Positions 18,567 through 28,043 of a DNA stretch of 64,000 nt are shown here, piece by piece. The notes beneath the pieces were generated by a model, which was given only the letters and a program-made list of their open reading frames with translations, had not been told where the DNA came from and ran no database searches. Position numbers and translations under genes: made by a program. This DNA comes from Bradyrhizobium sp. CCGUVB4N. GTDB taxonomy: Bacteria > Pseudomonadota > Alphaproteobacteria > Rhizobiales > Xanthobacteraceae. Each line of letters begins with the position of its first letter. Within the stretch, counting starts at the first letter, position 1. The DNA is taken from assembly GCF_024199945.1 (NCBI RefSeq), contig NZ_JANADP010000001.1:1426001-1490000 (forward strand). The letters are read 5' to 3'.

Positions 18567-19335
18567 ATGCCCACCCAGAGATTGTCGATGCGCCGGATCA
18601 AAGAGGTTCTCCGCTTAAAACATGTTCAAGGCTTGCCGGAGCGAGCCATCGCGCGCACCCTGGGCATCAGCAACGGTGCCGTGCACAGCTATCTGCGCCG
18701 GGCCCGGGCTGCCGGGCTGAACTGGCCGTTGCCGGCCGGAATGACCGATGAAGACGTGGAGCTGCTGCTTTTTCCTGCGCCGAAGCTGGCGTCGCAGAGC
18801 CCCCAGAGGACCGTTCCCGACTGGGGCTATGTCGACAAGGAGTTGCGCCGGCGCAACGTGACCCGCCGGCTGCTGTGGGACGAGTATCGCGCCACCCATC
18901 CCGATGGCTTCGGCTACACATGGTTCTGCACGACCTACGAGGTCTGGAAGGGGCGAGCCCGACCTTCGATGCGGCAGACCCATTTGGGCGGCGAGAAGGT
19001 TTTCGTGGATTTCGCCGGCGACACCGTCGACGTCATCGACCCCTCAAGTGGGGAAGTGCAGTCGATGAAGCTGTTCGTCGCGGCGATGGGTGCGTCCAAT
19101 TATATCTACGCCGAGGCCTGCCCAAGCGAGGGGCTCGTCGACTGGATCCGGGTCCACATCAACCTTTTCGCCTTCCTCGGCGGCGCGCCGACATTCGTGG
19201 TCTGCGACAATCTCAAGGCCGCCGTCACCAATCCCGACCGCCACGATCCTGGCCTCAACCGAACCTATGCCGAGATGGCGAGCCATTACGGCACGGCCAT
19301 TCTCGCAGCCCGGCCGCGGCGCCCAAAAGATAAGG
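18567..19335 (+). pseudogene. istA: IS21 transposase IstA, N-terminal part
   Basis: The ATG at 18567 opens MPTQRLSMRRIKEVLRLKHV with an HTH (RAIARTLGISNGAVHSYL), then the DDE core: FVDFAGDTVDVID (first Asp) and FVVCDNLKAAVTNPDRHDP (second Asp). The frame is broken at 19335 by insertion of a recombinase element. Joining base 19335 to 22809 restores one frame of 513 residues, the usual IstA size, so inactivation is solely due to the insertion. Confidence 0.88.
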
Positions 19336-19358
19336 GCTCAGACTCATATTGCACCTCG

Positions 19359-21431
19359 TCAGTTACGTGAGGATGAAGTTACAGGATCGATCTGGTAATC
19401 GCGCTTGTGAGCGAACTTCGTCGGCAGGTCCTCTGGCGGAATCTCATAGAGGAAGTCGCCGCGATCGTTGACCGGATGTGCGCGTAGCAGGCCACGTCGG
19501 CGCCACATGTGGACGGTTGAGACCACAACGTTGTAGCGAGCCGCGACGTCCTGCGGAGTCAGCAGTCCCTGCGCGAGCAGGCGTGTATGCCGATCGATGA
19601 GGTGGTAGCTATGGCGAAGCCGCCCGATCCGCGCAGCTGTCCAAGGAGTGGTCACGACGGTCCGCACGCCTCGCTCGTTGAGCAGATCGGCGATCTCTTT
19701 GTCCGTGTAGGTATCGATGAGGTGGTCGATCTCCTCGATCACGGCGGCATCTGTCGTACGCAACTCGACACACGACTTCGGCAGCGGCAGATCCAGTGAG
19801 CGCGTCGCGCCGCCGACGAAGCGGATATCCACGTGGATCGTATCACCCTTGCTGAGCGCCACGTCCTCGATCAGCAGGCGAAGCATGCGCTTCTTGTCTT
19901 TCATCTGCGTACACGGATTGCGCCAGAGGCGGGGGAAGTCGGTGGCGAGAGCCATCAGCGCGGTACGCTCGGCATCGGTCACGACGCTTACATCGGCGGC
20001 CGAGGCTTTGTTGTATGCTTCCTGTGCAGCGGCGAGCGCACGAAGCTTCGTATTCCAGTCGGCTTCCAGGGCATCGGCCACCAGCCGGTTGTCGGGATCG
20101 ACCTTGAGGAAGCGGCGCTGCGCGAGTTCTGCATCATACTTCGCTCGCTCCACGTGCTGACGGCGCAACCGATCTGCTTCCTCCTGACGGCTGGCGAGCT
20201 CCTGTTGCACGCTGAGAGCGACGTCGACCGCCAGCGGCGTCATTGCCTCGATCAGGATGTCGCTGATCGCAGCATCGAGTGCGCTGCCATGCACCGTCTG
20301 ACACAGACCGATCTCGCCGCGGTGCATCGGGCGCCGGCCACACCAGTAGGTCGGCACTTGTTGGTTGTGGTGAGAGTGATAACGCACCGACATACGCTCG
20401 CCGCAGCTCCCGCAGATCACAAGACCTTGCAGCAAGGCCGTCCCCTCGCGCGCCGGGCCCCGATGCTGCTCGGTGCTCCAGGCCAGCGCATTACCCTTCA
20501 CACGGTCCAGGTTCGATCGGTACTCCTCCCAGCTGATATAGCCCGGATGGATGTCGCGCAGCAGGATCCACTCCTCGCTTGGAACTTGCCGCGAAGAGTA
20601 CTTTCCGCTCGGCAGACGACGGTGTTTGGTACGACCGAACACGAAGGCGCCGGCATAGCGCGGATTATGGATGATCTGCCGAGCGCGACAGTGCAGGAGC
20701 TCAGCCCACACGAGTTCGCCCTTGTGTGCGCCACTTCTCAAACGGCGCGGGAACAGCAGCTCCTTCGCGTGGAACTCCTTTACCACCGCCAAACAGGAGC
20801 CTGCGCGCCTGAAGGTGTCGAAGAACAGCCGCACGGCTGCCTGCACCTGGAGGTCCGGATCAAGGATAACACGCTCCTGTGTATCATGCACAAAGCCGAC
20901 CGGGACCATCTGCTTCAGCTCGCCGCGGCGGGCGCGGCTGAGGATGCCGCCGCGAAGTCGCGCCTTGAGCACATGAAGTTCGGCTTCACTCATGGTTCCT
21001 TTTAAACCCAGGAGTAGACGGTCATTGAAGTGCGCCGGATCATACAGCCCGTCTTCATCCAGGATCAGTGTGTCAGCGAGTGCACACAGCTCGAGCAATC
21101 GATGCCAGTCGGTGTTGTTGCGCGCAAGGCGCGATACTTCAAGTCCGAGTACGATCCCGACACGGCCCAGGCCAACCTCGCTGACCAGACGCTGGAAGCC
21201 CTCGCGGTCGGCCGCGCTGGCGCCGGATTGCCCGAGATCGCTGTCGATGACCACGATCCGATCAAGCGGCCAACCGAGTGCGACGGCACGATCGCGCAGC
21301 GCATACTGGCGCTGCGTACTCTCGGTGTTCTCGAAGACCTGGCGCAGCGTCGACTGTCGCACGTACAGGAATGCCATGCGCGACAGATGCGTGGCCGTGA
21401 TCTTCTGATTGGCCTCACTGTTCATTGGCAT
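19359..21431 (-). CDS. Large serine recombinase (element A)
   Basis: This 690-residue protein has its start chosen at the ATG at 21431, because AAGGAGGG precedes it by 9 bp. The N-terminal resolvase domain contains AFLYVRQSTLRQV with the catalytic Ser, LEVSRLARNNTDWHRLLELC and GTMSEAELHVLKARLRGG. A recombinase domain (GFVHD..ERVILDPD..V) follows, then a zinc ribbon (CGSCGERMSVRYH...YWCGRRPMHRGEIGLC), a coiled coil and a C-terminal MerR-like HTH. It probably moves element A by strand exchange. It is the last gene of a three-gene minus-strand operon. Confidence 0.87.
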   Translation of the reverse strand: MPMNSEANQKITATHLSRMAFLYVRQSTLRQVFENTESTQRQYALRDRAVALGWPLDRIVVIDSDLGQSGASAADREGFQRLVSEVGLGRVGIVLGLEVSRLARNNTDWHRLLELCALADTLILDEDGLYDPAHFNDRLLLGLKGTMSEAELHVLKARLRGGILSRARRGELKQMVPVGFVHDTQERVILDPDLQVQAAVRLFFDTFRRAGSCLAVVKEFHAKELLFPRRLRSGAHKGELVWAELLHCRARQIIHNPRYAGAFVFGRTKHRRLPSGKYSSRQVPSEEWILLRDIHPGYISWEEYRSNLDRVKGNALAWSTEQHRGPAREGTALLQGLVICGSCGERMSVRYHSHHNQQVPTYWCGRRPMHRGEIGLCQTVHGSALDAAISDILIEAMTPLAVDVALSVQQELASRQEEADRLRRQHVERAKYDAELAQRRFLKVDPDNRLVADALEADWNTKLRALAAAQEAYNKASAADVSVVTDAERTALMALATDFPRLWRNPCTQMKDKKRMLRLLIEDVALSKGDTIHVDIRFVGGATRSLDLPLPKSCVELRTTDAAVIEEIDHLIDTYTDKEIADLLNERGVRTVVTTPWTAARIGRLRHSYHLIDRHTRLLAQGLLTPQDVAARYNVVVSTVHMWRRRGLLRAHPVNDRGDFLYEIPPEDLPTKFAHKRDYQIDPVTSSSRN

Positions 21432-22289
21432 GATCGATATCCCTCCTTCGGTTCGGGTGTTCGACACAACGCGTCGAGAGAACCAGATTGGCCAGAAGCG
21501 CAGTCAGATCGCGATGCGGCACGCTGCCGAGCCACTGCGGCGCAGACCACGCGCTGGGAGGTTCAGCCGCCGGCATCTCCGCGGCGTTTGCGGTGCGCAG
21601 CACGCCTGACGCACGGATAACGCCCTCAAGTGCCCTGAGCCACCTGGGCATCCCTTCGCACAGCAGCAAGGCAAGACCGACGCCGCCGGGCTGACCTCTT
21701 GGACTCACCCCGCCGAGATCGGCTCGCGCGCCGATGACCTGTGAACGAAGCAGCTCGTAATGGGCTACGTACGGCGCGGGTTCGAGCGCTGCCGCTTCGG
21801 CGATCGGGAGCGTTTTTTTTCCTGCGGTTTCAGATACGGGAGCAGACGTCGCAGGATGCTGCGTGGATGGGCATAAATGCCGCAACGTTCGGCCAAGAGC
21901 TCGGCCAACTCTGCACCGCTTGGCATGCGTTCGGCCTCGCGCACCGCCTGCGCCAGCACGGCAAGGGCCTCCTCGGTAAGCTTGTGCGCACGCTTCGGCC
22001 CGCGTTTGCGTGGTAACAGGCCCGGCAGACCTTCGCGATTGAACAGCTCCCAGGTCACGTAGTAGACCGGCCGGGACAGTCCAAAGGCCTCTGCTGCATC
22101 CACCACGGCGCGCCCCTCCTTCTCGACGCTGCGTAGCATCTCGTACTTGACCTGGACCAGATCGTTCGGATCGAAGAATGCACTGCCGCGAAAGAGCGGA
22201 TCGGTCACGGCCTGAGGGCGCGGGTGGGTGGCGCCCTGCGCCAGCAAGGCCTGTCGGCGCCGCGCCCGCTGACGTGAATCTGATGCCAT
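21432..22289 (-). CDS. Helix-turn-helix protein of element A, split by a poly-A frame change
   Basis: The ATG at 22289 is preceded by AAGGAGG. The first frame gives 174 residues (to 21765) with LVQVKYEMLRSVEKEG, an HTH VVDAAEAFGLSRPVYY and LPRKRGPKRAHKLTEEAL. It ends shortly after a run of eight A at 21813-21820. The next frame continues without a start codon: LPIAEAAALEPAPYVAHYEL, LALLLCEGMPRWLRAL and DLTALLANLVLSTR, to a stop at 21415 just inside the recombinase start. Either slippage on A8 makes a fusion of about 290 residues, or the gene is frameshifted. It is a probable accessory or regulatory protein of the element. Confidence 0.65.
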
Positions 22290-22487
22290 CCGGCCTCCTT
22301 GAAGCACGAATCGCGTATGTGTCTTGATAAATAGATACAACATATGGACGGATATCAAGAAGATGGGATCGCAAAATCCACAATTGTCCTATCTTATCGC
22401 CGATTATTTGCTGGTCACCGTGTGTCGTCTCGCGCGCCACCGCCGATGCATGCACATATTTCCTAAGACACATTGTACATAATTTGC

Positions 22488-22811
22488 CTAACATGACGGT
22501 GGCTCCTCCTGCTGCCTCCGGCCCTCATCGATGAGCTTGCGCAGCTCACGCAGTCGATCGGCTCGGAAGAAGGCGCGACCAGCACCAACCGTGACTACGA
22601 GTTCGGGCTCGATAACGTCAGTCCATTCGACCGGAAGCGTGCGCAGCCTCCCTTCGGGGCCTGCGTATGACACGCGGTCTCCGCCCCAGTTGTTGCGCAC
22701 GGCGAGCAGCTCGAACGTCTGTCCTCGCAGCGGATGGAACGGATGGGTGACCGTAAAAACTTGCGCGCCATGCTCGTCACCGTATGCAATGCGCGCTCGA
22801 CTCCAAGGCAA
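22488..22811 (-). CDS. DUF5372-like protein of element A
   Basis: About 100 residues: [36 protein letters not shown] and a C-terminal [11 protein letters not shown]. The pattern matches the small DUF5372 family often encoded next to recombinases of this type. There is no ATG. The frame opens with TTG at 22811, which lies just in the istA flank, so the true start (TTG or a non-canonical codon further in) is uncertain. Its counterpart in element B is at 26339-26821. Confidence 0.6.
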   Translation of the reverse strand: MPWSRARIAYGDEHGAQVFTVTHPFHPLRGQTFELLAVRNNWGGDRVSYAGPEGRLRTLPVEWTDVIEPELVVTVGAGRAFFRADRLRELRKLIDEGRRQQEEPPSC

Positions 22812-23581
22812 AGGTCGAAGTTGCGGTGCAAGTCGCCCAGCGATGGATTCTGGCTCGGCTGCGCAACCAACGCTTCTTTTCGTTGGCGGAGCTGAACGCG
22901 GCCATCAAAATACTCGTCGTCGAACTCAATGCAAGGCAGATGCGCGACTTTGGCGCCAGCCGCGCCGAACTGTTCGCCGAGCTCGACAAGCCCAAGCTCA
23001 CAAAGCTGCCGGACCAGGCTTACGCTTTCGCGCGCTGGAAGCGATGCCGGGTCGGCCCCGACTATCATATCGAGATCGACGGACACTGGTATTCCACGCC
23101 GTATCGGCTCATCCGTGAGCTTGTCGATGCGCGCATCGACGATGGGACGGTCGAGATCTTCCACAGCGGCCGCAGGATCGCCAGCCACGCCCGCGCGCCC
23201 AACCGGCGGGGCCACACCACCGTCACCGACCACATGCCCAGCGCCCATCGCCGCTACGGCCAATGGACGCCCGCCAGAGTGATCGCCGCCGGCGAGCGGA
23301 TCGGTCCGTCGACCGCCGCCTTCTTCCAGACCGTGATCGCGGCCCGGCCGCACCCGGAGCAAGGCTTTCGCACCTGCCTCGGCATTCTGTCGCTCGTCAA
23401 AAGCTACGGTGCCGAGCGCGTCGACGCAGCCTGCCGGCGCGGCATTCTGATCAAGGCGCGATCCGTCGCCTCGATCCGCTCGATCCTCCAGAACGGCCTG
23501 GATCGCACCTTTCTCGACGAGTCCTCCGAACACCAACCCCTGCGCCACGGCAACATCCGCGGTCGGGATTATTTCCACTGA
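22805..23581 (+). pseudogene. istA: IS21 transposase IstA, C-terminal part
   Basis: The frame reads [20 protein letters not shown] with the catalytic Glu, then the IstA C-terminal region ([50 protein letters not shown]). It is the 3' half of istA displaced by element A. istB follows after 16 bp. Confidence 0.88.
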
Positions 23582-23597
23582 AGCCAAGGAGACCTGT

Positions 23598-24235
23598 ATG
23601 CTCAACCATCCTACCCATGAACGCCTGATCGAGCTCGGCTTGAGCGGCATGGCCAAGGCCTTCGAAGAGCAGCGACGATCGCCTGATCTCGAAGCCTTGC
23701 CGTTCGAAGATCGCATCGGCCTAATGGTCGACCGGGAAGCCGCGGAACGCGACACCAGGCGGCTCACCACGCGCCTCAAGCTGGCCTCGCTCCGCCAGAA
23801 TGCGTGCGTGGAGGACGTCGATTTGCGCACGCCGCGGGGCATCGACCGGGCCGTCTTCGCCAAGCTCGTCAGCGGCGACTGGATCAATCGCCACGAGAAT
23901 TTGCTCATAACCGGGGCGACCGGATTGGGCAAAAGTTGGTTAGCCTGTGCCCTCGGCCACAAAGCCTGCCGCGACAATCGCTCGGTTCTCTACCATCGCG
24001 TCCCAAGGTTGTTCGAAGCGTTGGGGCTCGCGCGGGGCGATGGACGTTATGCTCGCTTGCTCAAAACACTGGGCCGCGCCCAGGTCCTGATTCTCGACGA
24101 TTGGGGATTGTCAGTGCTCACTGCGGCCGAGCGGCGCGATCTACTGGAAATCCTTGACGATCGCCATGGCCGCGCCTCCACCATCGTAACCAGCCAACTC
24201 CCTGTGGAAACATGGCACGAAGTTATTGGAGAGCC
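23598..24235 (+). pseudogene. istB: IS21 helper ATPase IstB, N-terminal part
   Basis: The ATG at 23598 has AAGGAGA upstream. It encodes the AAA+ helper: Walker A GATGLGKSW, Walker B LILDDWGLS, and STIVTSQLPVETWHEVIGEP. It is interrupted after about 212 codons by element B. Confidence 0.88.
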
Positions 24236-24242
24236 GATGACT

Positions 24243-26345
24243 TCATGATGCCTCCTTCTTCGAACGCTTGGTGCGTCGTACCCGCTTGCGAAGCTGACCG
24301 ATTTGGTCGTCCGAGAGCTCGATCTGCCATGGCTGGCCTTTGGTTAGCTGACGACCTGCCAGCAATCCCCGCGCGAGATAATCGAACACCGTCTGCGGGG
24401 TCACTCCAAGCTCAGCCGCGGCGCCCTGAATCGAGAAGCTGCCGTCGGGCCACCGCATCGGATTCTTATCCACGCCGTTGATTTTGATGGTGGGAATGCC
24501 CCAGCGGGTACGCAACAGCCAGACATTCTCGCCTTTGAAGGCGCAGCCTCGGGCCGCGACGAAGCCTTCCTGATTGAGTGTTGCCGCGATCTCGCCATCC
24601 ATTTTGTGTTCAGCATTCAACTCGACGATCCGTCGCCGCAATCGATCAAGGTCGATGTAATCGCGGTAGGTCTGAACGCGCCGTTGCACGTGATGCTCGC
24701 TGGTTGCACCGGTCTGCCAGACGATCTTGAGCCAAACCTGACCTCGGGTCTGCTTCTGATCAAGAACGACTTCGCGGATGACAAATCGCAGAATGCGCTT
24801 GCGATCGGCTGCCGACGTGGTGGCCGCGTTCCAAATCCGTGGCAAGTTCTCGCCGAGCGCTTGTAGCCCTGCGCATTCCGCTGGGCCAATCAGAAGCGGC
24901 TCTTGCGCGCGCCAACGCGCATGCTCCTGCTCGACCGTCTCGACGAGACGCAACTTCTCTTCCCAAACCCGCTCAAGGGAGCGTGCGACAAGACGGTTCT
25001 CGGGCTCGACGGCGTCATACTGACGCCGAGCGCGCTCGGCCTCGTAGCGGGCGCGCTCGACGCGAAGCGCCCACTGGCGCTCGAGCTGATGGTTCTCCTG
25101 CTCCAGTTGGCCCGCGGCGGCGAGTGCGATCTCAATCTGATCCGGCACCAGCGCATCGAGGACCACCCGCTCAACCAGCGCGTCAACCGCCAAGGCCCGG
25201 ACTTCCTGGCACATTGCACTGCCTTGCTGGTCCCGATCCGAGCGGCAGCAATAGACCGGATAATCGGCATTCGGGCCCGTGTAGCGCATGCTCATGCGCC
25301 GTCCACAACGACCGCAGATCGCAATCCCTTGTAACAGGGCTGCCCCCTTGCGCGGTACGCCAGAATGTCCTGCCTCATAGCGGCAGACGTTATCTGCCAG
25401 TCGCCCCTGGTTGGCCATGAACTCCTCCCAGCTGATATAGCCTGGGTGAGCGGCATGGAGGCAAACCGCCCAATCTGCGATCGCCACCTTGACCGTTCCC
25501 GTCAGCGATCCCGGCCGGCATCGGCTCGGATCTTTTTGCCGGCGGCCATAAACATACGCCCCAGCATAGGCCGGATTTTGAAGGATGCTAAGGACGCGTG
25601 CACTATCTGGCAAACGCCAAACGATCTCATGTGGAGATGGTCCAAGCAGCGGTCGAGCCGGTAACGACAATCCATTCCTGTCCAAGTAACGCATCACACG
25701 GCGAGCGCTTTGCAGTTCTCGAAATTTGGCAAACACGAGATAAAGACGGGCCTGCACCTCCTCATCGGGATTGAGAATAATCTTGCCCGCTCGATCGTAG
25801 GCGAGCCCGGCTGGCAGAGGCAGCCGCAGTTCGCCCCGCGCCGCCTTCTGGCGCTCCCCTTGGTGAAGGCGCATCCGAAGCTGATGCAGCTCCGCCTCGC
25901 TCATGATGCCGGACAAGCCCAACAACAGGCGGTCGTGGTAGGCGCGCGGATCGTAAAGCCGCTCACCATCCGCAATGAGCACGCCGAATACCGAGCACAG
26001 TTCGAGAAGCTGATGCCAGTCCCGATTATTACGAGCCAAGCGAGAAGCGTCGAGACTCACCACAAGGCCGGCGTTGCCAAGGCTGATCTCGGCGATGAGC
26101 TTCTGGAAACCATGACGATCCACACCGCCAGCACCGGATTTGCCCAGATCCTCGTCAATGACCTGGACGCGCTCCGGCGGCCAGCCCAGACCGATGGCGC
26201 GATCGACAAGGTGGTACTGCAGCTCGGTGCTCTTCTGATGCTGGCGCACCTGGTTCACGGATGACTGCCGCACGTAGACATAGGCCAACTTGGCTCGGTG
26301 TGCGGTCGTGAGCCGCTCGTCAGCGATGTTCGAGCTGATCAGCAC
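24243..26345 (-). CDS. Large serine recombinase (element B)
   Basis: This 700-residue protein has a GTG start at 26345, behind a GGAAGGGAA stretch and overlapping the end of the preceding small gene. The resolvase domain has LAYVYVRQSSVNQVRQHQKS (catalytic Ser) and SLDASRLARNNRDWHQLLEL. The zinc ribbon is CGRCGRRMSMRYTG...CCRSDRDQQGSAMC. A long coiled coil and an HTH (GAAAELGVTPQTVFDYLARG) follow. It is similar in architecture to element A's enzyme but clearly diverged, so A and B are separate members of one family rather than copies. Confidence 0.87.
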   Translation of the reverse strand: MLISSNIADERLTTAHRAKLAYVYVRQSSVNQVRQHQKSTELQYHLVDRAIGLGWPPERVQVIDEDLGKSGAGGVDRHGFQKLIAEISLGNAGLVVSLDASRLARNNRDWHQLLELCSVFGVLIADGERLYDPRAYHDRLLLGLSGIMSEAELHQLRMRLHQGERQKAARGELRLPLPAGLAYDRAGKIILNPDEEVQARLYLVFAKFRELQSARRVMRYLDRNGLSLPARPLLGPSPHEIVWRLPDSARVLSILQNPAYAGAYVYGRRQKDPSRCRPGSLTGTVKVAIADWAVCLHAAHPGYISWEEFMANQGRLADNVCRYEAGHSGVPRKGAALLQGIAICGRCGRRMSMRYTGPNADYPVYCCRSDRDQQGSAMCQEVRALAVDALVERVVLDALVPDQIEIALAAAGQLEQENHQLERQWALRVERARYEAERARRQYDAVEPENRLVARSLERVWEEKLRLVETVEQEHARWRAQEPLLIGPAECAGLQALGENLPRIWNAATTSAADRKRILRFVIREVVLDQKQTRGQVWLKIVWQTGATSEHHVQRRVQTYRDYIDLDRLRRRIVELNAEHKMDGEIAATLNQEGFVAARGCAFKGENVWLLRTRWGIPTIKINGVDKNPMRWPDGSFSIQGAAAELGVTPQTVFDYLARGLLAGRQLTKGQPWQIELSDDQIGQLRKRVRRTKRSKKEAS

Positions 26346-26547
26346 GACCCAGTTCCCTTCCGGGTGTGCCGGGGATCGCTTGCATTCGCCGCATCAGCAC
26401 GGCGATCGCTTGAGCAATCTGGGTTTGCGTCGCGGTCGACAGATTCGGCCAGAGGCGCGGAATGTCGGCCGTCGGACGGCCGGGTGGATTTGCCAATGTT
26501 GGCAGCGGTCGATACGCAGCGCGACCTGGAAGCGGTCGGCGGGTCAT
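26320..26547 (-). CDS. Small element-B protein between DUF5372 and recombinase
   Basis: A 75-residue frame starts at the ATG at 26547 with GAGAAGG upstream. The C-terminal helix, RLWPNLSTATQTQIAQAIAV, parallels the tail of element A's second gene (WLGSVPHRDLTALLANLVL). It overlaps the recombinase start, suggesting translational coupling. No HTH is evident. Function unknown. Confidence 0.5.
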   Translation of the reverse strand: MTRRPLPGRAAYRPLPTLANPPGRPTADIPRLWPNLSTATQTQIAQAIAVLMRRMQAIPGTPGRELGRADQLEHR

Positions 26548-26821
26548 CGCGAATCACCTTCTCGTCGAGAAGGCCCAGACTCGCGCTCAAATATTGCATC
26601 AATGGGATCAGCGTACGCACACTGATGCGCGGCAGATCGGCCGCGTTCGGGCGTGAAGACGTCTCAGCAAGGTCCGTCGACGCGATCCGAACTCCTCGCC
26701 GTCGTCCGTCCGGCAGCACAACAATAACGTAGGCGGGACCACGTCCCGACCGCTCCTTCAGCACCTCAAGCCGTTGTCCGAACAGAAAATGATGCGGGTC
26801 GGTGATCGTGACGTGAGACAC
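26339..26821 (-). CDS. DUF5372-like protein of element B
   Basis: The frame opens with GTG at 26821 and reads SHVTITDPHHFLFGQRLEVL, VVLPDGRRRGVRIASTDLAE and LPRISVRTLIPLMQYLSA. This matches the arrangement of the DUF5372-like protein in element A. The last about 65 residues overlap the small gene in another frame and look non-conserved, so the natural stop may have been lost. Confidence 0.55.
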   Translation of the reverse strand: MSHVTITDPHHFLFGQRLEVLKERSGRGPAYVIVVLPDGRRRGVRIASTDLAETSSRPNAADLPRISVRTLIPLMQYLSASLGLLDEKVIRDDPPTASRSRCVSTAANIGKSTRPSDGRHSAPLAESVDRDANPDCSSDRRADAANASDPRHTRKGTGSC

Positions 26822-26860
26822 GACCCGTTCAAGAATAGGGGCACTCTGCCGTGTTCGGCG

Positions 26861-26988
26861 ATCCCACGCTCGCCGACGCGATTCTGGATCGCCTCGTCCA
26901 CAACGCTCACCGCCTCCAGCTTGCCGGCGAAAGCATGCGAAAACGCAACGCCAAAACCATCACCCTTGACGAGCAACCAGAACGCTGA
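26861..26988 (+). pseudogene. istB: IS21 helper ATPase IstB, C-terminal part
   Basis: The frame reads [37 protein letters not shown] and a stop at 26986-26988, the normal end of IstB. It is separated from its 5' part by element B. Confidence 0.85.
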
Positions 26989-27293
26989 CCCTATCACCGC
27001 CTCGGCCGGAGCGAGCTGCTCACGATCCCCTGAAATCGCCGCTCACGATCAGCGAAATATGCACTCAAGCACGCTTCGCGCCGCTGTGCGGTGGCCTGCG
27101 GCCATGCTTGACCGCCAATCGCCGCCTTGCACTGGCAGAAGGCAGGTCGGGACAAAGCGATGGTCTCTTCGGCCGAACAAAGCGATGCCACAATGTCGGT
27201 CGCAAGGAGGCCATAGACGTCAATGCACCCACCCGTTCTTCAAAAGAGGCAGTAAATTAAATTACGCCGACGCTCGCCGCTACTGACCGCGAA

Positions 27294-28043
27294 TCAGGCT
27301 TCACCAACCTCAAAGAACCGTTCGTAAGGTCCGTCGGCGAAGTGCCGCCGCAGCTCATGAAAGTTCTGCACGGTTTGGTCTAGTGGTCGCGTTTCTTGGC
27401 GCTGAAGCATGGCGCTACCAGACAACTGAAGCGCTGGGACCCCCAGGAATGCCCAAACCGTTGCCAGGCAGGCGCTTGGTTGATGGTGTAGCCTTTCATA
27501 CTCGATCACGAGCATACTGGTCGATGCGAAGGACTGAGCAACACGGGCATGGAAATCGTCGGCGGCCTTGAAATAGGCCTCGCAGTCGGCGATTGACAAT
27601 GTAATGCGCGGTGGCGGTGCGGCCTCGCCGTCAGAACTGAATCTCAGCCATTGGCCGCTCTGCCTTGCTTGCACCAGCGATCGAAGCGATTCCATAGTGT
27701 TTCTCCGAAGCACGAGGATGACCTTCAGGCGTGGCCAACGAACCAGCTCGGCAAAAACACCGGGACGATCGTGAAACTGCGGTTCGTTGATCTTGCACCC
27801 AACATGCGTCAGCTCAGGCTTATCGCTTCGCGTCGGATAGCGCAGATACGCAAGCTCGAGAAGCTCGCGCTCGCTCCGCAACAAACGATCCTTATCGTGC
27901 CAATTCGTATCAGATGTATTGAGCAGCTCACCGTTGCTCAACACGTTCGGATGCTCATTCAGCAACTCTTCAAGATAGTGGGTGCCAGTCCTCGGCAATG
28001 CCAGGATTACAAATGGCTCGGGCGGCGATGTAGGGCGGGTCAT
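27294..28043 (-). CDS. nodH: NodH, Nod-factor sulfotransferase
   Basis: This 249-residue protein has its start set at the ATG at 28043, because AAGGAAG lies 6-8 bp upstream and the length then equals known NodH (about 247). It transfers sulfate from PAPS to the reducing-end sugar of lipochitooligosaccharide Nod factors. The 5'-phosphosulfate loop is LALPRTGTHYLEELLNEHPN (R18, T19, G20, T21), and the 3'-phosphate site is RRNTMESLRSLVQARQ. VLSNGELLNTSDTNW, THVGCKINEPQFHDRPGVF and RQETRPLDQTVQNFHELR are strongly NodH-like. A nod box lies upstream on the same strand. No nodPQ (PAPS supply) is in the window. The frame is intact. Confidence 0.92.
   Translation of the reverse strand: MTRPTSPPEPFVILALPRTGTHYLEELLNEHPNVLSNGELLNTSDTNWHDKDRLLRSERELLELAYLRYPTRSDKPELTHVGCKINEPQFHDRPGVFAELVRWPRLKVILVLRRNTMESLRSLVQARQSGQWLRFSSDGEAAPPPRITLSIADCEAYFKAADDFHARVAQSFASTSMLVIEYERLHHQPSACLATVWAFLGVPALQLSGSAMLQRQETRPLDQTVQNFHELRRHFADGPYERFFEVGEA

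Larger units (their letters stand above)
19336..22804 (-). mobile_element. Serine-recombinase element A inserted in istA
   Basis: About 3.47 kb carries, on the minus strand, a DUF5372-like gene, a helix-turn-helix gene and a large serine recombinase. AAGG is found at both junctions (19332-19335 and 22805-22808), and istA is restored in frame if one copy remains. This is consistent with conservative serine recombination at a short identical core. No long terminal inverted repeats are evident. Confidence 0.75.
24236..26860 (-). mobile_element. Serine-recombinase element B inserted in istB
   Basis: About 2.6 kb carries a DUF5372-like gene, a small 75-residue gene and a large serine recombinase, all on the minus strand. 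It has the same gene order as element A but its protein sequences are clearly divergent. The boundary is ambiguous because both istB edges encode a plausible IGEP/FGDP segment. The left junction lies at 24227-24236 and the right one at 26855-26864. Confidence 0.7.
18398..27060. mobile_element. IS21-family element, interrupted twice
   Basis: The ends are inverted: TGTTTCGCGCGATCGTGAGC at 18398 and, on the minus strand at 27060, TATTTCGCTGATCGTGAGC, each followed by ATTTCAGGGGATCGTGAGCA-type repeats. TGCA flanks both ends (18394-18397 and 27061-27064), a plausible 4-bp target duplication. Inside are istA and istB, each split by a different serine-recombinase element. Removing those insertions (about 3.47 kb and 2.63 kb) leaves about 2.56 kb, a normal IS21 size. 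Confidence 0.88.

Noticed and set aside
19833..21005. Plus-strand 390-codon frame opposite the recombinase
   Set aside because: Antisense shadow; the minus strand carries all resolvase and zinc-ribbon motifs.
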